Source: Pirellulales bacterium (GTDB taxonomy: Bacteria > Planctomycetota > Planctomycetia > Pirellulales > Thermoguttaceae). Taken from it: a DNA stretch of 64,000 nucleotides. The DNA lies in contig JADLEL010000049.1 of the NCBI GenBank assembly GCA_020846145.1, forward strand, positions 29,642 to 93,641, written 5' to 3'. Positions 28,187-38,174 of this stretch are shown one piece after another. The translations under genes and the position numbers were made by a program. Each line of letters starts with the position of its first letter. The stretch's first letter is position 1. The notes beneath the pieces are model-generated. The model was not told where the DNA came from, did no database searches, and saw only the letters and a list, made by a program, of their open reading frames with translations.

Positions 28187-28391
28187 GTAAGCGTTCACGC
28201 CCCGGTCAGGGACTGGTCCATTTTTCGGCGTGAAAACGTATTTTGCGGACAAACGGTAGGCCGAAAACATGGACCTGTCCCCTTCCCGCGGCGCAAGGGG
28301 GACAGTCCCATTTTTGCGGCGATTAAGCACATTTACGGCACTATCATCTTTTGCGCCGCAAAAATCGGGACAGTCCCCTGTGAACGGTTAC
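28187..28391 (+). mobile_element. Element A, complete 205-bp copy without visible target duplication
   Basis: Same length and ends (GTAAGCGTTCAC ... GTGAACGGTTAC) as the copies at 9391 and 10812. Flanks GATTGAGG and GAGAATCG differ, so either the duplication decayed or the copy arrived by recombination. The uninterrupted equivalent site can be read after PEP-CTERM gene 2 near 34035-34045. Confidence 0.85.
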
Positions 28392-28869
28392 GAGAATCGG
28401 ATCCCGCTCCCTCTTGGAAATGAAGATAAATATCCATTTTAGATCGGACAACAGCCTACTTCTGGCCGAAAAAACGAGATTTTCGCAATTTGCTGTTGTT
28501 TAGATGCAATCGAAAAATCCATCTATTATTGTCAGAAAATCCATTGTGCTATTGTCGGCCCTGCTCATAATGAACGAATCGTCCGCATTTTCTTCTCGTT
28601 ATCCCGAACATTGCTCGAATTAGATGCGCGATGAGCGCGGTCGAAGACGCGGCGGAGTTATTTCCCGGATAATTTTGCGCGCCCAAGCGGCCGCCGGCAG
28701 CGTGGAAGAGGTTCAAGGCAGCGCAACCTCGCAGAGCGGGGATACCCCGGCCACGGAGGGAAGTTCGCCGGAATCGAGTCCCGTCGCGCAGGGAATGCGC
28801 GGCGTTATTTTCACTGAGGATTCCTTCGTTCAGCGGCATTTCGCCACATCTTTTTTGGAGGTTACGGTT

Positions 28870-31800
28870 ATGATTTTCAACCGAAAAGTCCTGGCTTCCG
28901 GCATCCTGTCGGTTGCGGTTTTCGCCGCGACGGCAGCGCTCGACGCGGCGGTGGTAACTTGGACGGGCGGGGGCGCCGCCGATTTCAACGATCCCGCGGC
29001 ATGGGGTTCGAATCCCAGTTTGCCGGCGGCCGGAGACGAGGTCGATATTTACGGCGCCACGGCGGCGAACGTTACGGCGGATTTCACCAACAATCCCCTG
29101 GGGTACATCTACGTCGGGACCGGCTCCAATGCGGGCACGGTCAATCAAAGCGCGGGCAAGCTTCAATTCACCGGCGCGTTCGCCGCCAGCCAATCCTACC
29201 AGGGAACGTACAACATGACCGGCGGCTCGATCGTCAAGAGCAACGGCGCCGCGGGAACCTTCCGCGTCGCCAATTTCAATAGCGACGCGGTCGGCAATTC
29301 CATCGGCACGATGACCATGAGCGGCCTCGGCGCCGGCGCCGCGACGATCAGCCTCGTCAACGCGCCCATCGCGGCGGGAAATTCCAAAGGCACGACTTCG
29401 ACCAGCATCGGCCGACTTACGATGAACGGCGACTCGCGCATCGAAACCGACAACGCATTCAGGGTCGCCGCCGCCGGGGGCACGGGCGTGCTGATCATGA
29501 ACGACAACGCCTCGATTTATCGCTACAACGAAAATAACGCGCACTTCAACGTCGGCGAAGGAAACGGCACGCTGATCATGAATGGAAATTCGCGGATCAA
29601 CATCCGTTCCGGCGTTTTCTACATCGGCGGCGCGGCGGCGGCGGCGGCCTATGCCTCCACGTCCGGGGCCACGGCAATGCTGAACGACAATTCCTATCTG
29701 GAGACCAACAACGCCTTCTTTACCGGCGGTTACGGCATCGCCGGCAATTTCACGATTAACGGCGGCACCGTGTACTCGAAGCGGCATGCCAACACGGCGC
29801 TGGCCTACGCCGGCCCGCAAGGTTCGTACGGCGTGATCAACATGCTCGACGGCAAATTCATCGATTACGCGGCGGCGGCCATCGGCGCCACGGCCGCTTC
29901 CTCCGTCGCGCCGATCGGCGTCTTGAACCTCAACGGCGGCGTTTTTCAAACGCCTGCGATCATTACCGGCAGTTCGACCACCGCGGGCGCCCTCGCCACG
30001 CTGAACCTCAACGGCGGGATTTTGCAGGCCAATACCGACACCGGCGAATCGCCTTCCAGCGGCTTGATTTATCAAGCTTCGGGAGGCACTGGCATTCCCT
30101 TGCTGGTGAACGTGATGGAGGGGGGCGCGAAGATCGACACGAACGGGCATTTCGTTTCGGTGATGCTCCCCTTGAATGCTCCCGCGGGCAACGGTGTTTT
30201 CGGTCCCAGCGATCCGAAAATCATCCCCATGACGGCGGGCGGCTCTTACGTCGGCGTCCCCGCGGTGAAGATCACCGGAGGCGATGGTCAAGGCGCCAGC
30301 GCCATCGCCGTCATGGGAACCGGCGCCAACGCCGACAAGATCGATCACTTGCTGCTCACGAGTCCGGGCGTGAATTATTCGAGCGCCCCGACGATTTCCA
30401 TTCTCGGCAGCGGCTCCGGCGCGGTCGTGGGGAGTTTCAACCTCAGCGCCGTTCCCACCACCGGCGGCTTGACGAAGCTCGGCGCCGGCGATCTTCGCTT
30501 GGCGGCGATGAACACATACCTTGGCGATACGATCGTCCAAGAAGGGCAACTCACCTTTTCCACCGGCAGTTCGCTCCCCGCGACGAACAAGATCATCGTG
30601 AAGAATGGCGCTATTTTGAGCGGGAGCACGATCAATGTCTTGCCCGTCGCGACCGCCGAAGCCGGCGCGACCGTCGCTCCGGGACCGGGAAATCTCACCC
30701 AGATGGGGACCTTAAAAATCGATAGCTTGGACTTGAAGAATAATTCCCGTCTGCGCTTCAAAGCGCAGGGCGGCCTGATGCAGGAAACCGATTACCTCTT
30801 CGTGCAGAGTTCGCTGACTCAAACCGGCACGGCGGTATTCGACATCTTGCCCTTATCTCCGGGCACCGGCGCACTGCCCATCTTGCCGTACTTTTCGAAC
30901 GTCGTGATGGGCTGGACCGCCTCGGTGAGCACTCCGCTCAATTTGCTGCCCTCCGTGGACAGCATTTTCACTTCCTCGGTCGATATCGCCAGCACGACCG
31001 CGAACGTGACGCTCGGATTCACCGACCTATCGGGCGGAAACCAATGGAGCGGGGCTTCGAGCACCGCCTATAGCAATCCCGCCAACTGGACCGGTTCGAG
31101 CGCGCCGAACGGCGACAATCAGCGCGCCCTGTTGGCCGGTTCCAGCGGCGGCGTCGTGATGCTCGACAATTCCTTGGGCGGCGACTTGAAATTGAGCACG
31201 TTGATGATCGACTGCCCCGCGCCTTTCACGCTGAATTCCGATTCGGCGGGCTATAAACTCGTTTTGGAGTCGTCGATCGCCGAAAAGGCCCAAATCACGA
31301 TGATGCAGGGCAACCACGTCATCAATGCCGATATTCTGATGAACGATCCTGCGCTGTTCAACGTTTACGATGCCGCGACGTACGTGCAGCCGCGAATACT
31401 GCTTACGCCGACGAATTCCTTGACCGTGAACGGCAAAGTCAGCGGCTCCCAAAGCTTGACGCACGCCGGCGGCGGCATCTTGGAATTGGCCGGGACCGGC
31501 AACGATTACACCGGCGCGACGGTCATTCTCGGCGGATGGCTGAAAGCCGCCAAGCTCGACAACGGCGGCCTTAACAGTTCGATCGGCAAATCCTCCGCCG
31601 ATCCCGCGAATTTGCTGCTCGGCGGGACCTTGGAGTACACGGGAACCGCCGACGTGGTTACCGATCGCGGATTCACCGTCTATAATCCCCTGGGAGGTTT
31701 TCCCAGCGCGATGATTAAGACCGGCGCCAATTTGACCATCGGCGGGAAGATCGCCGTAGCGGGTTATAACTGCGCGTTGATGCTGCAAACGGAGCCGGGC

Positions 31801-33891
31801 AAGACGCTGACCTTCAATAATCCGAACTCCGACAACGTGCTCGCGCAAGGCGACGTGCGCGTGGAGCAGGGGCGCGTGGTTTTCGACGGCGGAGCGGCCT
31901 CGAAATACACGATCAAGTTATCGGCCAAAACGGCCGCCTCGGATCCCGTCTTCGCCGGCAGCGCGAATCCGTCTTGGCTCGCCGTCGGCGACGCCACCGC
32001 CAAGCAGGCCGTTTTGGAGGTCAAAAGCGGCACGATCGACGTCAGCGGCCCCGTCAATATCGGCCAAGGCAACAGCGACGGCTCGGCGACCGTGCTCGAG
32101 CCGGAGTTGATCCTCTCCGGCGGGAGCGCCTCGCAGCCCACCACGATCGACGCCACGTACGTGGAAATGGGCTGGAATATCGGAAACATTTCGGGTTTCC
32201 TGGTGCGTCCGAAGTTGACGATGAGCGGCTATTCGCAGATCATCACCCACAACTCGGGTACGACGTGCTGGTTCGGCGAATCGGCCGGCGCCGAGGCGAT
32301 CGCGACGCTGTCGGATCATGCGTTTTTGGACAGCAACGGCGGCATCGACATGGCCACCGCCGCCGGCTCCTCGGCGGTCGTCACCTTAAACGATTCGAGC
32401 ATCCTCCAATCCGACATCGGCGCGACCAATATCGGCAATGCCGGCACCGCGACCGTGAATGTCAATGGTTCGGCGGTCCTCAGGGCCGTCGAATTGGACG
32501 TGGGAAGAGCCAACACGGGCGTAGGCTCCCTGTACCTCAACGGCGGCACGGTCAGCACGAACGCCGCGACCGTAGTCGGCGGGAATGGCGCCGGGACCAC
32601 CGGCGCTTACGGCTACGTGCGAATCAACGGCGGCGCGTACGACCACAAAGTCGGCAATTTCGTGATCGGCAATTACGGCGTCGGCGTCGTGGATCTCATC
32701 GGCGGCACGTTGAACGTTCCCACCAACGGCTGGTACGGGAACATTGCGAACTCTTCCGGTTGCTTGAACCTTGCCGGCGGCACGGCGAACCTGAGCCTCA
32801 TCAGCCGCGTGGGCAATAATGCCTACGGACGGATCAATCAATCGGGGGGAACGCTCAACCTGGCGGCCGACGCTTATTTCGACGTCGGCACCGTGGGCAC
32901 GGGCGTGGGGCTGCTGAACTTTACCGCCGGGGCATGCACCACGGCGGGCGGCGGGACGCCGAGTTGGATTCTCGGCAATGCGGGCATCGGCGAGATGAAC
33001 GTCAGCGGCTCGGCCGCCGTCAACAACGTGTACCGGATTACCCTCGGAAATGCGGCAACCACCGGTTCCGGCGTCCTGAATTTAGGGGCCGTCAACAATA
33101 GCGCGGCGACCGACGGCGTCCTCGCCGCGGGCACTCTTCAGAAAGGCGCCGGCGCGGGAGTGGTCAACTTTCACGGCGGCGTGCTCAAGGGCGCCCGCGC
33201 GTCTTCGACCGACTGGGTGAAGGGCTTGACGGCCTACGTCTATAAAGACGGGGCCAAGATCGACACCGCCGGTTACGACAACACCATCGCCACCACGACC
33301 TTGGCCGCTCCCACGGGCCAGGGCCTGAAAACCGTTACCCTCGGCGACTTCGGCTCCGGCTACAAATCCGCGCCGCTGGTGCAAATCGCGACGACTTCCG
33401 GCCCCGGCCGCGGAGCGACCGCCGTGGCCGCGGTGGACCTCAATCCCGCCAATCCGACTTTCGGCCAGATTACGGGGATCACCATCACGAATCCCGGCGT
33501 CGATTACGACGCCACGAGCGCGCTGTCGTTCACCTTCCTCGGCGGCGGCGGGACCGCTCCGGCGGCCGTTCCCACGATCGTCTTGGAAAACAACACTTCC
33601 GGCGGATTGACGAAAATGGGAGCCGGTATTTTGACTTTGAGCCTTGCTCCGACCTACACCGGCAATACCTTCGTCAACGAAGGCACGTTGACCTTCGGCA
33701 CACCGTTAAGCACCCCGACCGCCGCCGTCTCGGTCGCGGTAGGCGCGACGCTCAACGCCCCTTCCATCGTGGCGAATTCGCTGAATATCGGCGTGCCGAT
33801 GCAAGCCGCCGCGGCCGTGCCCGAACCCGGCACGCTCGTTTTGTTGGCGTTGGCCGGCTTGGGCGCGGTTTTGGCCTGGCGTCGGAAGTAG
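28870..33891 (+). CDS. Giant secreted PEP-CTERM beta-helix protein 2 (autotransporter-like repeats)
   Basis: About 1673 aa. ATG 28870 is used because TTGGAGG lies 8 bases upstream and a signal peptide follows (VLASGILSVAVFAATAALDA). It has a long beta-helix with short repeats ('LNLNGG', 'TMSGYSQI', 'LYLNGGTVSTN'). Autotransporter-associated strands are 'GLTKLGAGDLRLA' near residue 533 and 'GLTKMGAGILTLS' near 1579. The C-terminal PEP-CTERM is identical in its last two dozen residues to protein 1. Two 'GxxGQGASAIAVM'-type segments (near 478 and 1515) add internal duplication. Probably surface matrix; function unknown. Confidence 0.85.
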   Translation: MIFNRKVLASGILSVAVFAATAALDAAVVTWTGGGAADFNDPAAWGSNPSLPAAGDEVDIYGATAANVTADFTNNPLGYIYVGTGSNAGTVNQSAGKLQFTGAFAASQSYQGTYNMTGGSIVKSNGAAGTFRVANFNSDAVGNSIGTMTMSGLGAGAATISLVNAPIAAGNSKGTTSTSIGRLTMNGDSRIETDNAFRVAAAGGTGVLIMNDNASIYRYNENNAHFNVGEGNGTLIMNGNSRINIRSGVFYIGGAAAAAAYASTSGATAMLNDNSYLETNNAFFTGGYGIAGNFTINGGTVYSKRHANTALAYAGPQGSYGVINMLDGKFIDYAAAAIGATAASSVAPIGVLNLNGGVFQTPAIITGSSTTAGALATLNLNGGILQANTDTGESPSSGLIYQASGGTGIPLLVNVMEGGAKIDTNGHFVSVMLPLNAPAGNGVFGPSDPKIIPMTAGGSYVGVPAVKITGGDGQGASAIAVMGTGANADKIDHLLLTSPGVNYSSAPTISILGSGSGAVVGSFNLSAVPTTGGLTKLGAGDLRLAAMNTYLGDTIVQEGQLTFSTGSSLPATNKIIVKNGAILSGSTINVLPVATAEAGATVAPGPGNLTQMGTLKIDSLDLKNNSRLRFKAQGGLMQETDYLFVQSSLTQTGTAVFDILPLSPGTGALPILPYFSNVVMGWTASVSTPLNLLPSVDSIFTSSVDIASTTANVTLGFTDLSGGNQWSGASSTAYSNPANWTGSSAPNGDNQRALLAGSSGGVVMLDNSLGGDLKLSTLMIDCPAPFTLNSDSAGYKLVLESSIAEKAQITMMQGNHVINADILMNDPALFNVYDAATYVQPRILLTPTNSLTVNGKVSGSQSLTHAGGGILELAGTGNDYTGATVILGGWLKAAKLDNGGLNSSIGKSSADPANLLLGGTLEYTGTADVVTDRGFTVYNPLGGFPSAMIKTGANLTIGGKIAVAGYNCALMLQTEPGKTLTFNNPNSDNVLAQGDVRVEQGRVVFDGGAASKYTIKLSAKTAASDPVFAGSANPSWLAVGDATAKQAVLEVKSGTIDVSGPVNIGQGNSDGSATVLEPELILSGGSASQPTTIDATYVEMGWNIGNISGFLVRPKLTMSGYSQIITHNSGTTCWFGESAGAEAIATLSDHAFLDSNGGIDMATAAGSSAVVTLNDSSILQSDIGATNIGNAGTATVNVNGSAVLRAVELDVGRANTGVGSLYLNGGTVSTNAATVVGGNGAGTTGAYGYVRINGGAYDHKVGNFVIGNYGVGVVDLIGGTLNVPTNGWYGNIANSSGCLNLAGGTANLSLISRVGNNAYGRINQSGGTLNLAADAYFDVGTVGTGVGLLNFTAGACTTAGGGTPSWILGNAGIGEMNVSGSAAVNNVYRITLGNAATTGSGVLNLGAVNNSAATDGVLAAGTLQKGAGAGVVNFHGGVLKGARASSTDWVKGLTAYVYKDGAKIDTAGYDNTIATTTLAAPTGQGLKTVTLGDFGSGYKSAPLVQIATTSGPGRGATAVAAVDLNPANPTFGQITGITITNPGVDYDATSALSFTFLGGGGTAPAAVPTIVLENNTSGGLTKMGAGILTLSLAPTYTGNTFVNEGTLTFGTPLSTPTAAVSVAVGATLNAPSIVANSLNIGVPMQAAAAVPEPGTLVLLALAGLGAVLAWRRK

Positions 33892-33968
33892 CGTTGGCGC
33901 GAATTCGACGTTTCCCTCTCCCGACCCGCCTCGGGCAGCGTCGGGAGAGATGCGATTAAAATCCTCAG

Positions 33969-34003
33969 CCCCCGATTCCTTGCGAGTCGGGGGTTGTATT
34001 TTT
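33969..34003 (+). terminator. Intrinsic terminator after PEP-CTERM gene 2
   Basis: Stem CCCCCGA/TCGGGGG (33969-33975 with 33987-33993), then TTGTATTTTTGG. Nearly identical to the terminator at 28113-28148. Confidence 0.78.
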
Positions 34004-34344
34004 GGCGCCTTCGGTTTTTGCGCACCTCGGGAAGATTGAGGTTTCGAGGATTTGAATTATGCCATGTTTTCACACTTGAGCAAGGTTTTCGGGATGTATC
34101 GGTTTATGGCGCGCAAAGACGCAAAGGCGCAAAGAAAATTGGTTCTCCGCCAACTTTGGGGAAAATGGTGGTGGATAAGCAATTCACATACAAATGGCGC
34201 ATCAGAAAGGTTGCTGTAAGTGCCTTATACACAAGTATTTAGAGGCATTTACGGATATATGGGAATAAAGTCCATTACCCAAACTTGGCGGAGAGCTTCT
34301 ATTGTTTCACATCTTTTCCGGGCTTACAAAGTGCGATTTGCACC

Positions 34345-34466
34345 CAGGAGAACTGCAAAGTCCCGACACGAAGGGGACAGGTCGATGTTTTCGGGCAACC
34401 GTTTTCCGGTAAAATGCGTCTTTTCACCGAAAAATGGACCAGTCCCCGGACTTTGCAGTTCTCCTG
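34345..34466. mobile_element. Small inverted-repeat element with 19-bp ends and 10-bp target duplication
   Basis: Perfect 19-bp inverted ends (CAGGAGAACTGCAAAGTCC at 34345-34363; complement at 34448-34466). Direct repeat GATTTGCACC at 34335-34344 and 34467-34476. The interior (GGGGACAGGTCGATG...ATGGACCAGTCCCC) matches the left core of element A although the ends are unrelated. Confidence 0.85.
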
Positions 34467-34701
34467 GATTTGCACCCTGCCCGCATTGTCAAAGGCAATT
34501 GATCTTGTTATAGTAATGGGTTTCCCGAAGTCCGCCAAAATGTCCCCTTGAAGTCGAGGGGCCGGAACTTCGGGCGGGATCGGTCTTGGATGGCTCGACT
34601 TCCGAGCAGTCATTGTCCTCTCCGCCGCGAGAGAATCAGCCGCCCCAAGCGGTTTCTGCTCCGAAGAATCTCTACCGCTACCTCCAATCCCTCGTCGCAA
34701 A

Positions 34702-34722
34702 CCCCCAACCCCTAACCCCCCA
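34702..34722. repeat. Heptamer array (CCCCTAA type) at the rpsA start
   Basis: Three units CCCCCAA, CCCCTAA, CCCCCCA ending 5 bases before ATG 34727. No Shine-Dalgarno is present. Confidence 0.7.
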
Positions 34723-34726
34723 TTTT

Positions 34727-36592
34727 ATGGTCAATCGCAACCTCATTCGATCGTTGGATCTTTCGGAAAATGAATGGCAACTCGAGATCGACTCGGCATC
34801 CGAGGGCAAGACCGCCGACGAGATCGACTGGACGACGCAGGAGATGGACCTGAACCAGATCGTCCAGGGCCGCGTGCTTCGCGTGGAAGGCGACGTGGTG
34901 CTGGTCGATGTCGGCTACAAGAGCGAAGGCATCATCTTCCGCAGCGAGTGGGAAGAAGGCGAGAGCCTGCCCGAACCGGGCACCATCGTCAAGGTCCTGA
35001 TCGAAGACGTCGAGGATATTCACGGCCTGGTCGATGACTCGCGGGGCATGATCACGCTCAGCAAGCGCAAAGCCGAGAAGATCGAAGCCTGGCTGAAGGT
35101 CATGGAGATGGTCAAGGAGGGCGACGTCGTCACCGGCCTCGCCACGCGCAAGATCAAGGGCGGCCTGCTGGTCGATATCGGCGTGAACGTGTTTCTGCCG
35201 GCGAGCCAGGTCGATATCCGCCGCCCCTCGGACATCGGCGACTACATCGGCCGCGTGATTCAGTGCCTGGTGCTGAAGATCGACGAAGCGCGGCGGAACA
35301 TCGTCGTCAGCCGCCGCGCGCTGATCGAAGCCGAGCGTGCGGAGAAGAAGGCCCAATTGCTGGCCGAGTTGGAAATCGGCAGCCGCCGCAAGGGAATCGT
35401 CAAAAATCTCGCCGAGTTCGGCGCGTTCGTCGATCTGGGCGGGATCGACGGCCTGCTGCACATCACCGACATGAGCTGGGGGCGGATCAACCATCCGTCG
35501 GAGATGCTGACCATCGACCAGGAAATCGAAATCGTGATCCTGCACATCGATTACGAGAAGGAGAAGATCGCCCTGGGCCTGAAACAGCGGATGCCCAGCC
35601 CGTGGGAAAGCGTCGAATCGAAGTATCCCATCGGCGCGAAGATCAAGGGCGAAGTGGTCAACGTGATGACCTACGGCGCGTTCGTGAAGATCGAGGAGGG
35701 CGTCGAGGGCCTGGTGCACATCAGCGAGATGTCGTGGACCAAGCGCATCAGCCATCCGAACGAGTTGGTGCAGCCCAACCAAACGATCGAAGTGGTGGTG
35801 TTGAAGATCGACAAGGACAAGCAGGAAATTTCGCTGGGCATGAAGCAGACCCAGGAAAATCCGTGGGACAAGGTGGTGAACCTCTATCCGCCGGGCGCGT
35901 TGGTCAAGGGCACGGTGCGGAACTTGACGAACTACGGCGCGTTCATCGAGATCGAGGAAGGCATCGACGGCCTGCTGCACGTGAGCGACATGTCGTGGAC
36001 CCGCAAGATCAGCCACCCCAACGAAATGGTGGAGAAGAACCAGGTGCTCGAATGCCGCGTGCTCTCGGTCGATCAGGACCGCCGCCGCATCGCCTTGGGT
36101 CTGAAGCAATTGACCGACGATCCGTGGCTGACCGACATCCCCGGCAAGTACCAGCCCGGCCAGATCGTCTCCGGCCCGGTGACGAAGATCACGAATTTCG
36201 GGGTGTTCGTCGGGTTGGAGAACGGGCTGGAGGGCCTGCTGCACATTTCGGAATTGGCCGATCACAAGGTTGACAATCCCGAAGACGTGGTGAAGGTCGG
36301 CGAGGTGATCGAGGTCAAGGTGCTGCGCGTCGATCCCGACGAACGGAAGATCGGCCTTTCGCGGAAGCGCGTGGAATGGGCCGAGGAAGCCGTGGCCGAA
36401 GGCGGCCCGTCGAAGGGCGAAGGCGGCTCGGCGGCGACGATCGACCCCAGCGAACTCAAGGGCGGCATCGGCTCCGGCAGCGGCCCGCTGTTCAAGTCGT
36501 TCACGCCCGCCCCGGCCGAACCGGCCGCGGTTGCCGAAGCTGCGCCGAGCGATGCTCCAGCCTCCGAATCGCAATCCGCACCGCAAGAGTAG
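34727..36592 (+). CDS. rpsA: 30S ribosomal protein S1 (six S1 domains)
   Basis: 621 aa. It binds mRNA and helps initiation on structured or leaderless messages. Six S1/OB domains lie at about 43-115, 130-198, 217-287, 302-374, 389-461 and 476-548. The last four have the 'NYGAFIEIEEGIDGLLHVSD'-type core and SHPNE linker, while the first two are the divergent ribosome-binding type. The C-terminal 70 residues are acidic and Ala/Pro/Ser-rich. ATG 34727 is chosen because upstream codons translate the heptamer array. No Shine-Dalgarno is seen, which is notable for S1. IF-3-like or RNase-like S1 proteins are excluded by the six-domain layout. Confidence 0.92.
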   Translation: MVNRNLIRSLDLSENEWQLEIDSASEGKTADEIDWTTQEMDLNQIVQGRVLRVEGDVVLVDVGYKSEGIIFRSEWEEGESLPEPGTIVKVLIEDVEDIHGLVDDSRGMITLSKRKAEKIEAWLKVMEMVKEGDVVTGLATRKIKGGLLVDIGVNVFLPASQVDIRRPSDIGDYIGRVIQCLVLKIDEARRNIVVSRRALIEAERAEKKAQLLAELEIGSRRKGIVKNLAEFGAFVDLGGIDGLLHITDMSWGRINHPSEMLTIDQEIEIVILHIDYEKEKIALGLKQRMPSPWESVESKYPIGAKIKGEVVNVMTYGAFVKIEEGVEGLVHISEMSWTKRISHPNELVQPNQTIEVVVLKIDKDKQEISLGMKQTQENPWDKVVNLYPPGALVKGTVRNLTNYGAFIEIEEGIDGLLHVSDMSWTRKISHPNEMVEKNQVLECRVLSVDQDRRRIALGLKQLTDDPWLTDIPGKYQPGQIVSGPVTKITNFGVFVGLENGLEGLLHISELADHKVDNPEDVVKVGEVIEVKVLRVDPDERKIGLSRKRVEWAEEAVAEGGPSKGEGGSAATIDPSELKGGIGSGSGPLFKSFTPAPAEPAAVAEAAPSDAPASESQSAPQE

Positions 36593-36615
36593 CGGTCCTG
36601 CAAATAATATTTAAC

Positions 36616-36700
36616 GGGTGCCATGCCCACGCTTGTCGTGGGCATGAGAATCGCCGGAAAACACTGCAACATGCCCACGACAAGCGTGGGCATGGCACCC
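36616..36700. repeat. Inverted pair of palindromes GGGTGCCATGCCCACG...CGTGGGCATGGCACCC
   Basis: 85 bp; two hairpins whose outer ends are exact inverted copies. Same family as 19497-19650. It lies between rpsA and the GH28 gene. Confidence 0.85.
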
Positions 36701-36735
36701 GAACCTGCCATTTAGTGTTTGACGGACCAGTAGCC

Positions 36736-38154
36736 ATGAAACACCTCCCCCGAATCCTATTGGTTTTGCTGGCGTGTAGCCTGGGGTTGTCCACGGCATG
36801 CGCGGCCGAACAGATTTTCGACATTCGCGACCAGGGCGCCGTTCCCGACGGCAAAACGCTCTGCACGGCCGCGATCCAAAAGGCCATCGACCGTTGTGCG
36901 GACGCAGGCGGGGGGACGGTTTACCTTCCGCCGGGCATCTGGCTCAGCGGCACGATCGAGCTGCGCAGCGGAGTAGCGCTGAAACTCGAAGCCGGCTGCC
37001 GCTTGCTGGGCAGTCCGAATCTCGAGGATTATCCTCCACGAGTCTCCAAAGTCCCCACCTACACGGAGAAATACACCGCCCGCAGCCTGATCCATGCCGC
37101 CGACGTGGAGAATGTGGCGATTTGCGGCCGGGGGACGATCGACGGCAATGCCTCGAAGTTCCCCATCAACGGCCGCCTGCGCCGCCCGTTCGGTATCCGC
37201 ATGATCGGGTGCCGGGACATTCTCGTGGAGGATGTTACGCTCCGCGATTCGGCCATGTGGATGCAGCATTATTTGGCCTGCGAACGGGTGCGGATCCGCC
37301 GCATTTCGGTGTACAATCACACCAACATCAATAACGACGGCTTGGACATCGACGGCTGCCGCGATTTCGTGGTTTCGGACTGCGTCATCGACACCGACGA
37401 CGACAGCATCGTGCTGAAAAGCAGCGGCGACCGCAAGTGCGAAAACGTTACGGTTGCCAATTGCGTACTCAGCAGCCATTGTGCCGCGCTGAAGTTGGGC
37501 ACGGAATCCAGCGGCGGCTTCCGCAACATTACGTTTTCGAACTGCGCGGTGTTTGCGCCCCGCGGGACGACGCGCGTCGGGAAGGACCCTGCGAATGCCC
37601 AGTACCGCCGCGGCGGCACCGGCATCAATCTCGGCATGTACGACGGCGCCGCGCTGGAAAACGTAACCGTCTCGAACATCACCCTCGACGGCGTGCGGTC
37701 GCCGATCGTGGTGCATCTGAACGATCGGGGGCGGATGTACCGCGACGACCTGCCCAAGCCGGCGGTGGGTATCCTGCGGAACGTCATCCTAAGCAACATC
37801 GCGGCGACCGACGCCAAGGCGGCCATTTCGGTCTCCGGCCTTCCCGGCCGGCCGATCGAGAATCTGCAACTGAGCAACATCCACGTAACGCTCGCGAAGG
37901 GCGAAGACGAGCAAGCATCGGGTCTGATTTGTCGAGACGTGGCGGGCTTGAAAATCCGCGACGTGTGCATCCGCACCGACCGTTCCGAACTCAACAACGC
38001 CGTTACCGGCGTGAAAGGCCTGCTCCTCGACGGACTCGACGTGCAGTTGGCCGGCGGCGCGACCCCCGCACTCAAGCTGCAAGATTGCCCCGGAGCGGTC
38101 GTCCGCAACTCGGTCCATTTCCGCGTGGAAACACCGGACGAAAGCCGTAAATAA
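36736..38154 (+). CDS. Glycoside hydrolase family 28-like (polygalacturonase-type) secreted protein
   Basis: 472 aa. Signal peptide (LLVLLACSLGLSTACA) then 'FDIRDQGAVPDGKTLCTAAI', the usual entry of pectate-lyase-like/GH28 beta-helices. The GH28 core is recognisable as 'NTNINNDGLDIDGC'-like (NTD equivalent) and 'IDTDDDSIVLKS' (DD pair). The usual G-H-G is 'SSHCAALKLGTES', with the histidine kept, but the R-I-K motif is not clear. It probably cleaves an acidic or rhamnosyl-containing polysaccharide; exact substrate unknown. ATG 36736 follows a palindromic repeat; no good Shine-Dalgarno. The HD hydrolase follows 20 bases later. Confidence 0.78.
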   Translation: MKHLPRILLVLLACSLGLSTACAAEQIFDIRDQGAVPDGKTLCTAAIQKAIDRCADAGGGTVYLPPGIWLSGTIELRSGVALKLEAGCRLLGSPNLEDYPPRVSKVPTYTEKYTARSLIHAADVENVAICGRGTIDGNASKFPINGRLRRPFGIRMIGCRDILVEDVTLRDSAMWMQHYLACERVRIRRISVYNHTNINNDGLDIDGCRDFVVSDCVIDTDDDSIVLKSSGDRKCENVTVANCVLSSHCAALKLGTESSGGFRNITFSNCAVFAPRGTTRVGKDPANAQYRRGGTGINLGMYDGAALENVTVSNITLDGVRSPIVVHLNDRGRMYRDDLPKPAVGILRNVILSNIAATDAKAAISVSGLPGRPIENLQLSNIHVTLAKGEDEQASGLICRDVAGLKIRDVCIRTDRSELNNAVTGVKGLLLDGLDVQLAGGATPALKLQDCPGAVVRNSVHFRVETPDESRK

Positions 38155-38174
38155 CTTCGCACGATTCCGTTCCC

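Larger units (their letters stand above)
28035..28869. other. Spacer between the two PEP-CTERM genes
   Basis: Contains a terminator (28113-28148) and element A (28187-28391). 28400-28869 has no supported gene; the long frame reading into the next gene from 28624 lacks a signal peptide and was not used as the start. Confidence 0.55.
33892..34726. other. Spacer between PEP-CTERM gene 2 and rpsA
   Basis: Holds a terminator, unique AT-rich sequence, a hybrid inverted-repeat element (34345-34466) and a heptamer array at the rpsA start. No gene is supported. Confidence 0.55.

Noticed and set aside
28549..30549. 666-codon open frame antisense to PEP-CTERM gene 2
   Set aside because: Same reason: shadow of the sense gene; no domain or ribosome-binding site.
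34220..34551. Two overlapping frames of about 90 codons
   Set aside because: Their residues come from the inverted-repeat element at 34345-34466.
34712..36586. 624-codon open frame antisense to rpsA
   Set aside because: Mirror of a highly biased gene; the sense frame has six clear S1 domains.
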